Source: AP-15 sp963788085 (GTDB lineage: Bacteria > Pseudomonadota > Alphaproteobacteria > ATCC43930 > CGMCC-115725). Taken from it: 64,000 nucleotides of DNA. Of the stretch, positions 53,768-62,560 are shown one piece after another. Below the pieces are notes generated by a model. That model ran no database searches and was not told the origin of the DNA. It saw nothing but the letters and a program-made list of their open reading frames with translations. Every line of letters starts with the position of its first letter. Within the stretch, counting starts at the first letter, position 1. The stretch is taken from contig CAWBFS010000059.1 in NCBI GenBank assembly GCA_963788085.1, positions 11,703 to 75,702 of the forward strand. Reading direction: 5' to 3'. A program made the position numbers and the translations under genes.

Positions 53768-55225
53768 ATGGGGCTGATCGTGTTGCCGCTGGAGATGCAC
53801 GACATCCAGGGCGATCTGTTGGTCGGCATGCAAAAGAATGTCGAGTTATTCCTGTTTTTTAGAATTACCAACGCGCGTCGTTTCAAGGACAATGCCAAAC
53901 GTCAGCTGATCAGCCGCGTGACGACAGCGCTAACCGTGAACGAGCGCGAGCGGCGCGTCGCGCAGCGCACTGCGTATGGCGGCACGAGCGACGAGGAGTG
54001 GATTGGGATCAATCTAGGCTTCACGAAGGACGGGTTGACACAGCTGCTGGGAAAGAACCGGCCGCGAATGGAAGCCGCGTTCGAGCGCGGCGCCGATGCT
54101 GCGCAGACAGTCGCGGCGCTTCATGATCCCGATCCAGGGGCCTGGATCGCGAAATTTCGCTCCGATCGTATCGACGGCGTGTTCCTGATTGCTGGGCGTA
54201 ATAAGCCTTCCGTGACCTTCATCGGCAATACAGTGCGCGCGCAACTCAGTGGATCGATCAAGATCGTCTTTTCGGAAATCGGCACCGTACGGCCAGGCAA
54301 AAACCGCCGCCATGAGCATTTCGGCTTCGTGGACGGCATCTCGCAACCAGGCATCCGCGGGCTAACCCATCCGTCGCGCCGCAGCACTACGCCGGACCAG
54401 GGCCTTCCGGGGCAAGATCTGCTCTGGCCTGGCGAATTCGTGCTTGGCTATCCGGGCCAAGATCCACAGGAACCGGAAAAACCGGGCCCGATCGCGCCAT
54501 TGCCGGCGCCCTGGGCGCGGAACGGCTACTACATGGTGTTCCGGCGGCTGGAGCAGCGCGTCCCGGAGTTCCGCAGTTTCGTCGCGGTGCAGGCTGCGCG
54601 GCTCGGTATTTATCCCGAGCTTCTGGCAGCGCGCATGGTCGGGCGATGGCGGAGTGGCGCGCCGCTGGAGTTGGCGCCGCTGCGTGACAATCCTTCTCTA
54701 GCCGCCAACGATATGCGCAACAACGATTTCGACTATGCGGACGACCCTTTTCAGCGCGCGTGTCCTTATGCCGCGCACATCCGCAAGGCCAACCCGCGCG
54801 ACGATCCGTCCGGCGGCAAGGCGGAGACCTTGCGGCACCGGATCATCCGCGCGGGGATTGCGTTCGGGCCTGAGGTCATGCCGGGCGAGACGAGAACAAT
54901 GCACAGCCGCGGCCTTATGTTCGTCTGCTATCAGGCCTCGATCGAGCGCCAGTTTGAGTTCATCCAGAGCCAGTATTCCAATAACCCCGATTTCGTCGGC
55001 GGCAAGCGCCGCCCCGACGATGGCAGTCCGGTCACGCCGGGGTTCGATCCAATCGTCGGGCAGGCGCAAGGGAGCGGCGCGCGGTTCATGGACGAACCGG
55101 CGCCGAACTATCCGACCGGCAATCGACGGACCATGCTGGAGATGCCGGCACCTTTTGTGGTCCTGACCGCCGCCGGCTATTTCTTCACGCCATCAATCAC
55201 GGCTTTGCGTACCATCTTGACCTGA
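53768..55225 (+). CDS. DyP-type heme peroxidase
   Basis: A 485-residue dye-decolorising peroxidase. The distal site is EHFGFVDGISQPG, with the catalytic Asp in GFVDG. The proximal heme His is in CPYAAHIRKANPR, and HRIIRAGIAFG supplies the conserved Arg. The C-terminal strand VLTAAGYFFTPS is usual for the family. It oxidises phenolic or dye-like substrates with H2O2. There is no Tat or Sec signal, so it is cytosolic unless carried by a partner, and no encapsulin-type C-terminal targeting peptide is seen. The ATG at 53768 sits just before the conserved DIQGDLLVGM. Confidence 0.9.
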   Translation: MGLIVLPLEMHDIQGDLLVGMQKNVELFLFFRITNARRFKDNAKRQLISRVTTALTVNERERRVAQRTAYGGTSDEEWIGINLGFTKDGLTQLLGKNRPRMEAAFERGADAAQTVAALHDPDPGAWIAKFRSDRIDGVFLIAGRNKPSVTFIGNTVRAQLSGSIKIVFSEIGTVRPGKNRRHEHFGFVDGISQPGIRGLTHPSRRSTTPDQGLPGQDLLWPGEFVLGYPGQDPQEPEKPGPIAPLPAPWARNGYYMVFRRLEQRVPEFRSFVAVQAARLGIYPELLAARMVGRWRSGAPLELAPLRDNPSLAANDMRNNDFDYADDPFQRACPYAAHIRKANPRDDPSGGKAETLRHRIIRAGIAFGPEVMPGETRTMHSRGLMFVCYQASIERQFEFIQSQYSNNPDFVGGKRRPDDGSPVTPGFDPIVGQAQGSGARFMDEPAPNYPTGNRRTMLEMPAPFVVLTAAGYFFTPSITALRTILT

Positions 55226-55334
55226 ACCACAGCCCGCCACTGCTGCGCTACGTCTCGATACGGTCCTGTCCTCCTCGCGCGCGGACGCGCCTGCGCTGGT
55301 TGATCCAGCCCGGTGAAGTGGTCCACCCTGAGCT

Positions 55335-55520
55335 ATGGGTTTGCTCGCAAGGAGGGCTGCGGGGCCGAGGAAAAGCTACAGGCCGGAAGAGATCGTTGCG
55401 CAGCTCCGCCTGTTCTGACGTCGCAATGCCAGAGCATACCCGCCAAGCAGGCGCCGCCGCGGCCGAAACCGGCGAGCGCATCCTCCAGTAGACGGTGACG
55501 TATTGAGCGAGATACGCGGA
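55335..55520 (+). mobile_element. IS3-family OrfA remnant
   Basis: ARRAAGPRKSYRPEEIVAQLR is followed, in a shifted frame, by VLTSQCQSIPAKQA: the N-terminal HTH region of an IS3-group OrfA (RKSYRPEEIV.KLR...VLTSQGQSI). It is unlike the intact element at 14-18 kb. It is broken by a stop and a shift, with no OrfB. Confidence 0.65.
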
Positions 55521-55568
55521 TGGCCGCAATGGGGCATCAAGACCAGTTCTGGCTTCGAACCATCGCCG

Positions 55569-55826
55569 TCAGCCGAGCGCTCCGCTGAGGGCGCCGACAG
55601 CTTGCGCTATGGCGCCGCGCGCAGCCGGCGTGTCGGAGAGTGCATTCGGCATACCGACGTCACCCGCACGCCTGCGTTCGACAGCTTGCGGGCGTAGGCT
55701 TCGCCTTCGTCACGTAACACATCGTTCTCGTCTACTATGACGAGTGCTTCGGGCAGGCCTACGAGTTGGTCCGGCGCGGCATTGAGCGGTGTCGCTGTGT
55801 GCAGCGCTCGTACCAGGAGCGCGGCC
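55569..55826 (-). pseudogene. Alpha/beta hydrolase (esterase/lipase, HSL-like) C-terminal fragment
   Basis: Residues TPLNAAPDQLVGLPEALVIVDENDVLRDEGEAYARKLSNAGV and, after a shift, ALSDTPAARGAIAQAVGAL are the final helices and the acid-residue loop of an HSL-type esterase. The triad Asp lies in the ENDVLRDEGEAYA region, the His-containing loop is degraded, and the N-terminal two thirds are missing. It ends at a TGA at 55569-55571. It lies between an IS3 remnant and the doxX gene, consistent with IS-mediated truncation. Confidence 0.72.
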
Positions 55827-55842
55827 GCTCACTTCCGGTCCT

Positions 55843-56205
55843 TCACCCGCTGGCCGCGAGATCGACGAGGCAGAGCAACAGCAGCCCCCCGACAATCGCC
55901 ACATGCTCCAGGCTGGTCGTCAGTTCGTGCCGGAACTGCGCTCCGCGACGGAGCCAGAAGCGGTGCCCGACCACCGTAGCCGCAACCGTGAAGGCGGCGA
56001 GCACCAGCGCGCCCAGCCACGCGAAAAAACCCGTGGCGACCAGGCATCCGCCAACCAGCTGGGGAAAGACGGTCGCGCCCGCGAAAGCAGCCGGCCAGGG
56101 CAATCCGTCGACCCTAACCTCTTCGATGCTCGCCCCCCAATGCCGGAATTTATCAACGCCACTGTAAAGAAACACGATCGCGAGACAAAGCCGGGCAATC
56201 AGCAC
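55843..56205 (-). CDS. DoxX-family membrane protein
   Basis: A 120-residue protein with four hydrophobic segments. The opening ARLCLAIVFLYSGVDKF is the DoxX signature, and FFAWLGALVLAAFTVAATVVGHRFW is the third/fourth-helix region. DoxX proteins are small quinone-pathway or redox-associated membrane proteins of uncertain role. It follows the chimeric MFS gene by 10 bases on the same strand and may be transcribed with it. Confidence 0.83.
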   Translation of the reverse strand: MLIARLCLAIVFLYSGVDKFRHWGASIEEVRVDGLPWPAAFAGATVFPQLVGGCLVATGFFAWLGALVLAAFTVAATVVGHRFWLRRGAQFRHELTTSLEHVAIVGGLLLLCLVDLAASG

Positions 56206-56215
56206 TCATACCCGA

Positions 56216-57451
56216 TCATCCGTTTGCGCTCCCTTGTGCCGCTACCAAATGCCTGACCGCCGGCGTGCCTTCCGCTTGGAAACGATGCACAGCGTCCTGC
56301 AGCACTCGGTCGGCATTGGTCACGCGTTGATGCTGTCGCATGTGGTCGAGCCAGGAATCGACGCAGAATGTCTCGACGAAGACACCCTCTTTTGAGGCGT
56401 CTTCGTAGATGCCCCAATCAAAGGCGCCGTCTCGGCGGCGCTCGCCCGCCAGCTTCGCCATCGCCGCGAGAAATGCCGCGCGATCGACCGCGGCGACGAC
56501 GTATTCGACGGTGACCAGCACCGGACCTCGGTCGGGCTCGATATCGTGCGAGAGCAACGGAGCGGGCCAATGCATCGACGGTGCGAGATCGAGACCGGCG
56601 GCGGTCTGGAGCTTCCAGCGCCGCAGCAGTGGGACCGGGGCGACCAGCGCGATCCCCGCGATGATGTGAACGGCCGGGAGACCGATCACCTGCGCCGCCT
56701 GCCCCCAGACGATGCTGCCGACGGCCAAGCCGGCGAACTGCGCGGTTGCGAACATCGCCATCCCGCGCCCTCGGACCCAGCCCGGCACTGCAAATTGGGC
56801 CGATACGTTCAAGGTGGCGATCGCGGCAACCCAGGAAATTCCGGCAAGCACGCAGGCGATCAAGCCGGTTGCAGGCTCACGAGCGATGGCGAACAGGACG
56901 AGCGCAAGTGCCGTCCCGACCGTCGCCCCTGTCATAACCCGATCGGGACCCAGCTTTGCCGCTGCCGGCAATACGAATGCGCCGCAAACAGCGCCGGCGC
57001 CGATTGCGCCGAGGAGTATGCCGTATGTCTCCGGGCCGCCCGCGATTCGTGCGCGCACCAGAAGCGGCAAAAGCGCCCAATAGACGCTCGCGAGCGGAAA
57101 GAAGCCGGCCGACCGGATCAAGGTCGCGCGCAGATCCGGATTATAGCGAGCGTAGCGCAAACCGCTGCGAATCGCGTTGACGAAGCGCTCGGCGGGCAGA
57201 GATTGTGCGATCGGCTGGGGAGGGCGCCACCAGATCAGCGCGCCGATGACGGCGAACGTGCTCAAGGCATTGATCCAATAGGGCGCAGCCATCCCTAGTG
57301 CTAGGCGGTCAGCCAATCCCAGTCGGCTTTCGATCTCGCGCAAGGCCAGCAAACCTCCTTCCGAGGACAATCGGCCGCCGTCAAAACGGGCCACCACGAC
57401 TTTGCCTTGCACCGGTGACAGGCCGGGGAGAAAGGGCGTAACATCAACCAT
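56216..57451 (-). CDS. Chimeric ORF: IS1380-type transposase N-terminus fused to a truncated MFS_3 transporter
   Basis: Residues 1 to about 50 (from the ATG at 57451) read FLPGLSPVQGKVVVARFDGG and LGLADRLA, the start of an IS1380-family transposase. At about 57296 the frame passes without a stop into PYWINALSTFAVIGALIWW, the middle of an EntS-like MFS_3 transporter. Six or so helices then continue to the usual soluble tail (EYVVAAVDRAAFLAAMAKL...VNADRVLQDAVHRF) that resembles an antibiotic-biosynthesis-monooxygenase domain. The N-terminal half of the transporter is missing, so transport is unlikely; only the tail domain could still fold. The frame also opens upstream to 57517. Confidence 0.78.
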   Translation of the reverse strand: MVDVTPFLPGLSPVQGKVVVARFDGGRLSSEGGLLALREIESRLGLADRLALGMAAPYWINALSTFAVIGALIWWRPPQPIAQSLPAERFVNAIRSGLRYARYNPDLRATLIRSAGFFPLASVYWALLPLLVRARIAGGPETYGILLGAIGAGAVCGAFVLPAAAKLGPDRVMTGATVGTALALVLFAIAREPATGLIACVLAGISWVAAIATLNVSAQFAVPGWVRGRGMAMFATAQFAGLAVGSIVWGQAAQVIGLPAVHIIAGIALVAPVPLLRRWKLQTAAGLDLAPSMHWPAPLLSHDIEPDRGPVLVTVEYVVAAVDRAAFLAAMAKLAGERRRDGAFDWGIYEDASKEGVFVETFCVDSWLDHMRQHQRVTNADRVLQDAVHRFQAEGTPAVRHLVAAQGSANG

Positions 57452-57582
57452 GGCGGGTGCAGCTCCGTTGATCCGAGGGTTCCAGCTGATCACCAAAACC
57501 CTACACCGAATCAACATCTTGTGCTACATCCGCCAGCCCTCACGCATAATCCGGGTTAGGAGCCACAAAATGCGGCGGCGCC

Positions 57583-57930
57583 TCAAGCGCCGCCGCTGCG
57601 CGATGGGGCGCGGAGGCTGAGGATGTAGGCGATGACATCCGCGGTCTCTTCCGGCGTCAGGATCAGGTTCGGCATCTTCGGATGCGACGTCATAAGGAAT
57701 ACCCGAAGCGAGGTCGCCGTGGTGCTGGGGGCATTGGCGATGTCCCGGAAAGCCGGTCCGATAACGATCCGTCGCGGTTTGCGCTGTTTGGCCTCCGCCA
57801 TATGGCAGGCGTTGCATGCTTCGCGGGCGAAGGCATGCCCGGCGCCGACGTCGCCATCTTGCGCATTCGCGCGGAGGGCAGCTAAGGCCAGAACCGCAAC
57901 GAGGACCATCCGGCACCTGATGCGCGACAC
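57583..57930 (-). CDS. Small periplasmic c-type cytochrome
   Basis: A 115-residue protein from the GTG at 57930, which has GGGAG seven bases upstream. A basic N-terminus and hydrophobic core (VLVAVLALAALRANA) form a signal peptide. The mature domain has one heme site CNACH and a likely axial Met in KMPNL, followed by TPEETADVIAYILSL, the usual C-terminal helix of class I cytochromes. It would shuttle electrons in the periplasm. No obvious oxidase or dehydrogenase partner is adjacent. Confidence 0.85.
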   Translation of the reverse strand: MSRIRCRMVLVAVLALAALRANAQDGDVGAGHAFAREACNACHMAEAKQRKPRRIVIGPAFRDIANAPSTTATSLRVFLMTSHPKMPNLILTPEETADVIAYILSLRAPSRSGGA

Positions 57931-58068
57931 GATCTTACTCCCTAACTGCCCGTTTCCGAATATAGGCCAGGGCATTGCGCAGATCCTCGTAAATCCGTCG
58001 CGCAAGGGCGGATTGCAGCGCCTCCTCGTAGGACATGGACCCGATTGTGGAGTCATTGAATCGCGCAC

Positions 58069-58393
58069 AAGATCATCTGCGAGAATGCCCCCAATTCTAC
58101 GAACTGATCAATTAAGAACCATAGCATGCGGCGGCGAGCCCAGGCGCTGCCGCTGTTTCTGCTGTTATTTGCAGCGAAACAACAGCCGGCAGACTGGGCT
58201 CGGTCGCGGAATCTGTCACTTTAGCGAAATGAGAACAGCAGAGCGCAGCAAGAAACTTCGCTGTCTTTTGCTCATGACAGCGAAATAACACCAAAGTGAT
58301 TTCTCCCGACCAACTATCGCCCCGGGGATCCGCACTAATAAGGGTTCTAAACAACCAACCGTCTGCGGCACCAGTCTCGAAGGACACACGCTC
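58069..58393. other. Intergenic stretch with CAGCGAAA/GCTGTT-type repeats
   Basis: It is rich in short direct and inverted motifs (GCCGCTGTTTCTGCTG, GCAGCGAAACAACAGCC, GACAGCGAAATAACA), similar in style to 46147-46225. No gene is supported. Confidence 0.5.
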
Positions 58394-59391
58394 TCATAAC
58401 ATTACGGCAATTTTCAGGTCCGCCCTCACGTCGGCCGCGCCGGTCGGTCGATACAGATCACGCACCCATGACCGCCAGGAAGCTCCGCCACTGCGGAGCT
58501 TGCGATTTAGGAAGTCCTTGATGAGTGGGAACACCTCGTCGGCCTTATCCTCCAGCACAAAGTGGCCGGTGTCGAGTAAATGGAATTCGAGGTCCGTGAG
58601 GTCGCGTTTATAGGGGTGGGCGCCCTCGGCCGGAAAGATGAAGTCGTTTTTGCCCAGACGATCAATGTCGGCGGCTGATGCTGGCGCAGGTACTCTTGCA
58701 CTTTCGGGTAGAGCGGCAGATTGGTTCGGTAATCGTAAAAGATGTCGAGTTGAATATTGTTGTTGCCGGGCCGGTCGAGCAGCGGCTGATCATGGGTCCA
58801 GTTATCCGGCGAGATCCGGCTCGTGTCCGAAACGCCGTCGGTGTACTGGAATTTTGTCGTCTCCAAGGTGAAGAGTTTGCGCAGCGCGTTGCGGCTGTCT
58901 TCGCTGTTGTCGGCCCAGTATTTCTTGATCGGATCCCAGAATTCCCGCAAGCCCTCATCGTAGGCATTGCCGTTCTGGACGATAAGGGCGGTGATGCGTT
59001 CGGGATGTTTCAGCGCCAAGCGCCAGCCGACGGGCGCTCCATAGTCCATGACATAGATGGCATATCGCGTCACAGCAGTTGGTCGAGCAGGCCATCGACC
59101 AATTCGCCGAAACGGTCGAAGGTTAGGCGAAATTCCTACGATCTGGGGCATCGCTTTCACCGTAACCGGGATATCGGGCGCGATCACGTGATAGCGATCG
59201 GCAAGGTACGGGATCAAATTGCGGAACATGTGGGACGAGGTCGGAAATCCGTGCAGCAGCAGCACAACCGGCGCGTCCTCGGGCCCGGCTTGCCGGTAAA
59301 AGATGTTGACCCCGTCGACCGCATTGGTCCGATGATGCGTGACCGGAAAAGGAAGAGGTACGGCCGCGTGTTCAGGCGTGGAAACGGTCAT
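58394..59391 (-). pseudogene. Alpha/beta hydrolase (haloalkane dehalogenase/epoxide-hydrolase-like), frameshifted
   Basis: It starts at an ATG (59391) with GGAGGG upstream. VVLLLHGFPTSSHMFRNLIP is the oxyanion region, and YAIYVMDYGAPVGWRLA contains a nucleophile Asp in VMDYGAPVG, as in haloalkane dehalogenases. In between, about 35 residues are read out of frame (the true LTFDRFGELVDGLLDQL lies in another frame). The C-terminus leaves frame at WAKTTS; the real KNDFIFPAEGAHPY...HFVLEDKADEV continues in another frame to a TGA at 58394. The last shift sits at TGGGC, where a lost G would explain it. Confidence 0.78.
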
Positions 59392-59650
59392 TTGGGTCCC
59401 TCCACGGTTAAGCCGGTCGCTGATTGCGGCCGAGGCCCGTCGCATCACGTCCCCATCGGCGCCTCGGCAATGCTATCGTCCAAGCTGATCAGGAACACAA
59501 CGCGACAGCGCGCCACACGGCATGTGCACGACCTTCGAGGAACAGCTCAACGTCGAATTAGTGGCGCTCGGGAGCCAATCTCAGCAACTGAGCTGCGAAA
59601 CCTGGCGCGTCGGGCCCTCCGCGTCGCGACACTAAAAGAGGCTTGATTTG
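59392..59650. other. Intergenic region upstream of the MarR gene
   Basis: No supported gene. A 37-codon frame from 59522 has no ribosome site. The region leads into the TGCATATGCA palindrome. Confidence 0.4.
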
Positions 59651-59663
59651 TGTTGCATATGCA
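59651..59663. promoter_or_regulatory. Candidate MarR operator 1
   Basis: TGTTGCATATGCA contains the perfect 10-base palindrome TGCATATGCA about 150 bases before the MarR wing-helix coding region. The near-identical TGTTGTATATCCA recurs at 60154-60166 before the neighbouring hydrolase gene (11 of 13 bases shared). Confidence 0.45.
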
Positions 59664-59803
59664 CCATGTGAAGTCTCGTGAGGAAGAAGAAAATCGGGTA
59701 CAGGGAGAGGATGTAATCCCGAAATAGGCAGGACCTGCATGCTTATGCGCGCGCGCCTGATTCAAGAGTTCTTACAGTCATTTACGACGAACAGCTTCGC
59801 CCG

Positions 59804-60145
59804 TTGGGAATTGTTTCACCTCAGTTCGCATTGCTCGTGATCATCTCCGAAATAGAGCCGGCAACCCGCGCGGAAATTGGGCGCTATCACCACCAGGATC
59901 GATCAACCCTGTCGCGAAATCTCAAGATCATCCTTTCCGAAGGCTGGGTAGAGGAAGTTCAGGACGAAGGAGGTGGTCGAGGCAGACCAATTGTCCTGAC
60001 GAAGGCGGGCAAGGACCTGCTGCGTAAAGGGGCGCCCGCATGGCGGGTGGCGCAAGCGCGAGCCAGCGCTTTGCTGAGCGAAGACGGTGCGATCGCTATT
60101 ACGGATATCGCCAATGGCATCATGAACGCCCAGCCAACGGCATAG
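59804..60145 (+). CDS. MarR-family transcriptional regulator, N-terminus probably frameshifted
   Basis: The 113-residue frame from a TTG covers the winged helix: TRAEIGRYHHQDRSTLSRN is the recognition helix region and EEVQDEGGGRGRPIVLTKAG the wing. Upstream in the same frame RVLTVIYDEQLRPLGI continues the family homology, but a stop lies before any ATG. An ATG at 59739 (or 59745) with AGGA upstream would supply MRARLI if one base is adjusted near 59763. The regulator likely controls itself and the downstream hydrolase through the two shared palindromic motifs. Confidence 0.72.
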   Translation: MGIVSPQFALLVIISEIEPATRAEIGRYHHQDRSTLSRNLKIILSEGWVEEVQDEGGGRGRPIVLTKAGKDLLRKGAPAWRVAQARASALLSEDGAIAITDIANGIMNAQPTA

Positions 60146-60153
60146 GAGTTAAA

Positions 60154-60166
60154 TGTTGTATATCCA
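60154..60166. promoter_or_regulatory. Candidate MarR operator 2
   Basis: TGTTGTATATCCA lies 22 bases before the hydrolase ATG at 60188, between the MarR stop and the AGGAG ribosome site. It matches the motif upstream of the MarR gene. Confidence 0.4.
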
Positions 60167-60187
60167 TCTCACACCCTAGGAGAACTC

Positions 60188-61052
60188 ATGGACAGCAAAC
60201 CATCCTTCGCCCAGCACTATGTTCCCCGGGAGCAGGGACGCGTCTATGCACGCGACTACAAGGGCGCCGGTCCTGCCTTTGTGCTGATGCACGGCTTTCC
60301 CGATAATCTACACATCTGGGACGATCTGATCCCCCACCTGGTAGCGTCCGGGCGGCGGGTCGTTGCGTTCGACTTCTTGGGCTTTGGCGCCTCCGACAAG
60401 CCTCCGGCGCTACCTACAGTTTCCAGCAGCAACTCGGCGACCTCGAAAAGTCGTCGATGCACTAGACCTTGGTAAGTCGTTCCGGTTGCGCACGACGCGT
60501 CTGGGCCTGCGGCGATCAATTTCGCTATCGAACACCCTGACCGCGTAGCTTCCGTGTGCATGCTCGATTACGCCTAGCCGAGGCGTCCACGGTCCAGTGG
60601 CCGGAAATGATCGAGCTGTTTGCGACCAAGAGCCTCAATGCGCTCTCAGGCGCTATTGCGCGAAGTCCCGAGCAATTCGGTTGGTTGCTGAATTGGCAGA
60701 AGCAGCAATTCCAGGAAGCTCTTACCGACAAACAGAAGGCGCATTACGAGGCGTTCCTCTATCCGCTCATCGCCGATAATTTCATGCAACAGCCCAGTTC
60801 CGGCCCGGCTTTCGTGCAGATACGGCGCAGTTCTTCGAGGAACTCGCCCGCAACGCCAATCGCCTGCCCGAGCTGGAGGCGCTTGATATTCCGTTCAAGC
60901 TGATCTGGGGAGAGGCCGATCCTTATCTCACCACCAACATGGCCGAGGAGATCCGGTCTCACCTGAAGCATTCCTCGCAGCATGTGGTGCGAGCCGGCCA
61001 TTGGCTGCAACTCGATGAACCGGAGCAAGTGGCCAAGCTGATGCTGTCATGA
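60188..61052 (+). pseudogene. Alpha/beta hydrolase with several frameshifts
   Basis: The N-terminus is clean (HYVPREQGRVYARDYKGAGP, LMHGFPDNLHIWDDLIPHL, FDFLGFGASDKP) up to about 60415. The remainder must be collected from other frames: FQQQLGDLEKVVDALDLG, then EASTVQWPEMIELFATKSLN and GWLLNWQKQQFQEAL, then RNANRLPELEALDIPFKLIWGEADPYLTTNMA and HVVRAGHWLQLDEPEQVAKL, ending at a TGA at 61050. The nucleophile region around 60480 is the worst damaged. CTAGGAG precedes the ATG. It probably belonged to the MarR-controlled unit. Confidence 0.75.
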
Positions 61053-61154
61053 CGCGCCACAATCCGGTAAGTCCACTGAGCTACTGACGCAGGTCCCGGG
61101 ATAAGCATCACCCGTCGTCGAAACCGACGCTCAATTTAGTATTGGCGAAGCGGC

Positions 61155-61437
61155 ATGAAAGTCATGCAATCGGAACACTGAAGCCTCTAACGGCCGAGCA
61201 GCGGCAGATGTATCTTCCGAAAGAAGTCCCAGCTAAACTGCAGCTCTATCTGGACGGAAAAATGGAGCAGTTCTGGCTTCGCGATAACCAGGCCGGGGTC
61301 ATCTTTCTGATGACCGTCAACTCGGTCGAGGAAGCCGACGGCCTGCTCAAAGTATTGCCGCTCGGCCGGGCGAACCTTCTGACCTTCGAGCGATGCCGAT
61401 CGGACCGCTCACTCCGCTTGGAATGCTCATCAAATAG
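61155..61437 (+). pseudogene. Muconolactone-isomerase-like small protein with two frameshifts
   Basis: Joined across shifts the product starts MKVM then AIGTLKPLTAEQRQMYLPKEVP, continues LQLYLDGKMEQFWLRDNQAG and SVEEADGLLKVLPLGRANLLTFE, and ends MPIGPLTPLGMLIK at a TAG at 61435-61437. This is a ferredoxin-like muconolactone delta-isomerase/YCII-like fold of about 95 residues. One shift lies just after the first ATG (near 61167) and one near 61393. A TTG-started frame from 61142 to 61486 covers the core but has the wrong ends. Confidence 0.7.
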
Positions 61438-61518
61438 CATCTCAAGTCACGAGAAGGTTACAAATCTAGAAATCGGTAAACTGTGACCGTAATCCATCCA
61501 AGGCAGCCCGGTACGTCG

Positions 61519-61592
61519 AGATTGCTTCGTCGCTCCGCTCCTCGCAATGACATTCATTTGAAGTGTCATCGGGAGCGAAGCGAAGCAATCTC
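61519..61592. repeat. Dispersed palindromic repeat (TCATTGCGAG family), copy 3
   Basis: GAGATTGCTTCGTCGC...CCTCGCAATGACA is followed by the inverse TGTCATCGGGAGCGAAGCGAAGCAATCTC. It has the same arms as 28445-28514 and 12217-12335. Confidence 0.8.
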
Positions 61593-61738
61593 GGTGGTTG
61601 TAGGCCCGGTATCAAATGTCAGGTTCGTACCACTTGCTTGGTGCGCCCCAGGAATCTGCAAGCGAAAGTGAGCGGCCGAGCGTTAGCTACGAGGTGCCGC
61701 TAATCGGAGCGGCAGACGACCCTTTCACAGGAGTTTAC

Positions 61739-62560
61739 ATGCCCACCATCACCACCAAGGACGGCGTGGAGATCTTCTATAAGGACTGGGGTTCGGGCCA
61801 GCCGATCGTGTTCAGCCACGGCTGGCCGCTGTCGGCCGATGATTGGGACACGCAAATGCTGTTCTTCCTGCATCACGGCTATCGCGTCATCGCCCATGAC
61901 CGCCGTGGCCATGGCCGCTCGACCCGACCGCGGACGGCCACGACATGGACCATTATGCCGACGATCTGGCGGCTTGACGGCCCATCTCGACCTGAAAGGT
62001 GCCGTCCATGTCGGCCATTCCACCGGCGGCGGCGAGGTGGCGCACTATCTGGCACGGCATGGCGAAAGCCGGGTCGCCAAGGCGGCGCTGATCAGCGCGG
62101 TGCCGCCTCTGATGTTGAAGACGGCGGCCAATCCGCAGGGCCTTCCCAAGGAGGTGTTCGATGGCCTGCAGGCGCAACTCGCCGCCAATCGTTCGCAATC
62201 TATCGCGACATCGCGGCAGGGCCTTTCTACGGCTACAACCGACCGGGCGCCAAAGTCTCGGAGGCGGTCATCCAGAATTGGTGGCGCCAGGGCATGATGG
62301 GCGGCGCCAAGGCGCATTACGACGGCATCGTGGCCTTTTCGCAGACCGATTTCACCGAAGACCTCAAGAAGATCACCGTCCCGGCGTTCGTCATGCATGG
62401 CGACGACAACCAGATCGTGCCCTATGTCGCCTCCGGGCCGCAGTCAGCCAAGCTGCTGAAGAGCGGAACCCTAAAAACCTACAAGGGTTTCCCGCACGGC
62501 ATGCCCACGACGGAAGCGGACACCATCAATTCCGACCTGTTGGCGTTCATCGAAAGCTAG
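61739..62560 (+). pseudogene. Non-heme chloroperoxidase-like alpha/beta hydrolase, frameshifted
   Basis: It starts at an ATG with AGGAG six bases upstream. ITTKDGVEIFYKDWGSGQP, FSHGWPLSADDW and AHDRRGHGRS are intact. The nucleophile segment VGHSTGGGEVAHYLARHGES and VPPLMLKTAANPQGLP lie in another frame. The original frame then resumes with YRDIAAGPFYGYNRPGAK, FVMHGDDNQIVPY (Asp) and YKGFPHGMPTTE (His). About 90 residues in the middle are thus out of frame, with shifts near 61930, 61970 and 62200. The family (chloroperoxidase/esterase type) is clear. Confidence 0.8.

Noticed and set aside
53768..55225. DyP peroxidase as an encapsulin cargo
   Set aside because: The C-terminus lacks the short Gly-Ser-Leu-type targeting peptide and no shell protein is encoded nearby.
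59522..59635. 37-codon open frame upstream of the MarR gene
   Set aside because: It has no ribosome binding site and no recognisable sequence.
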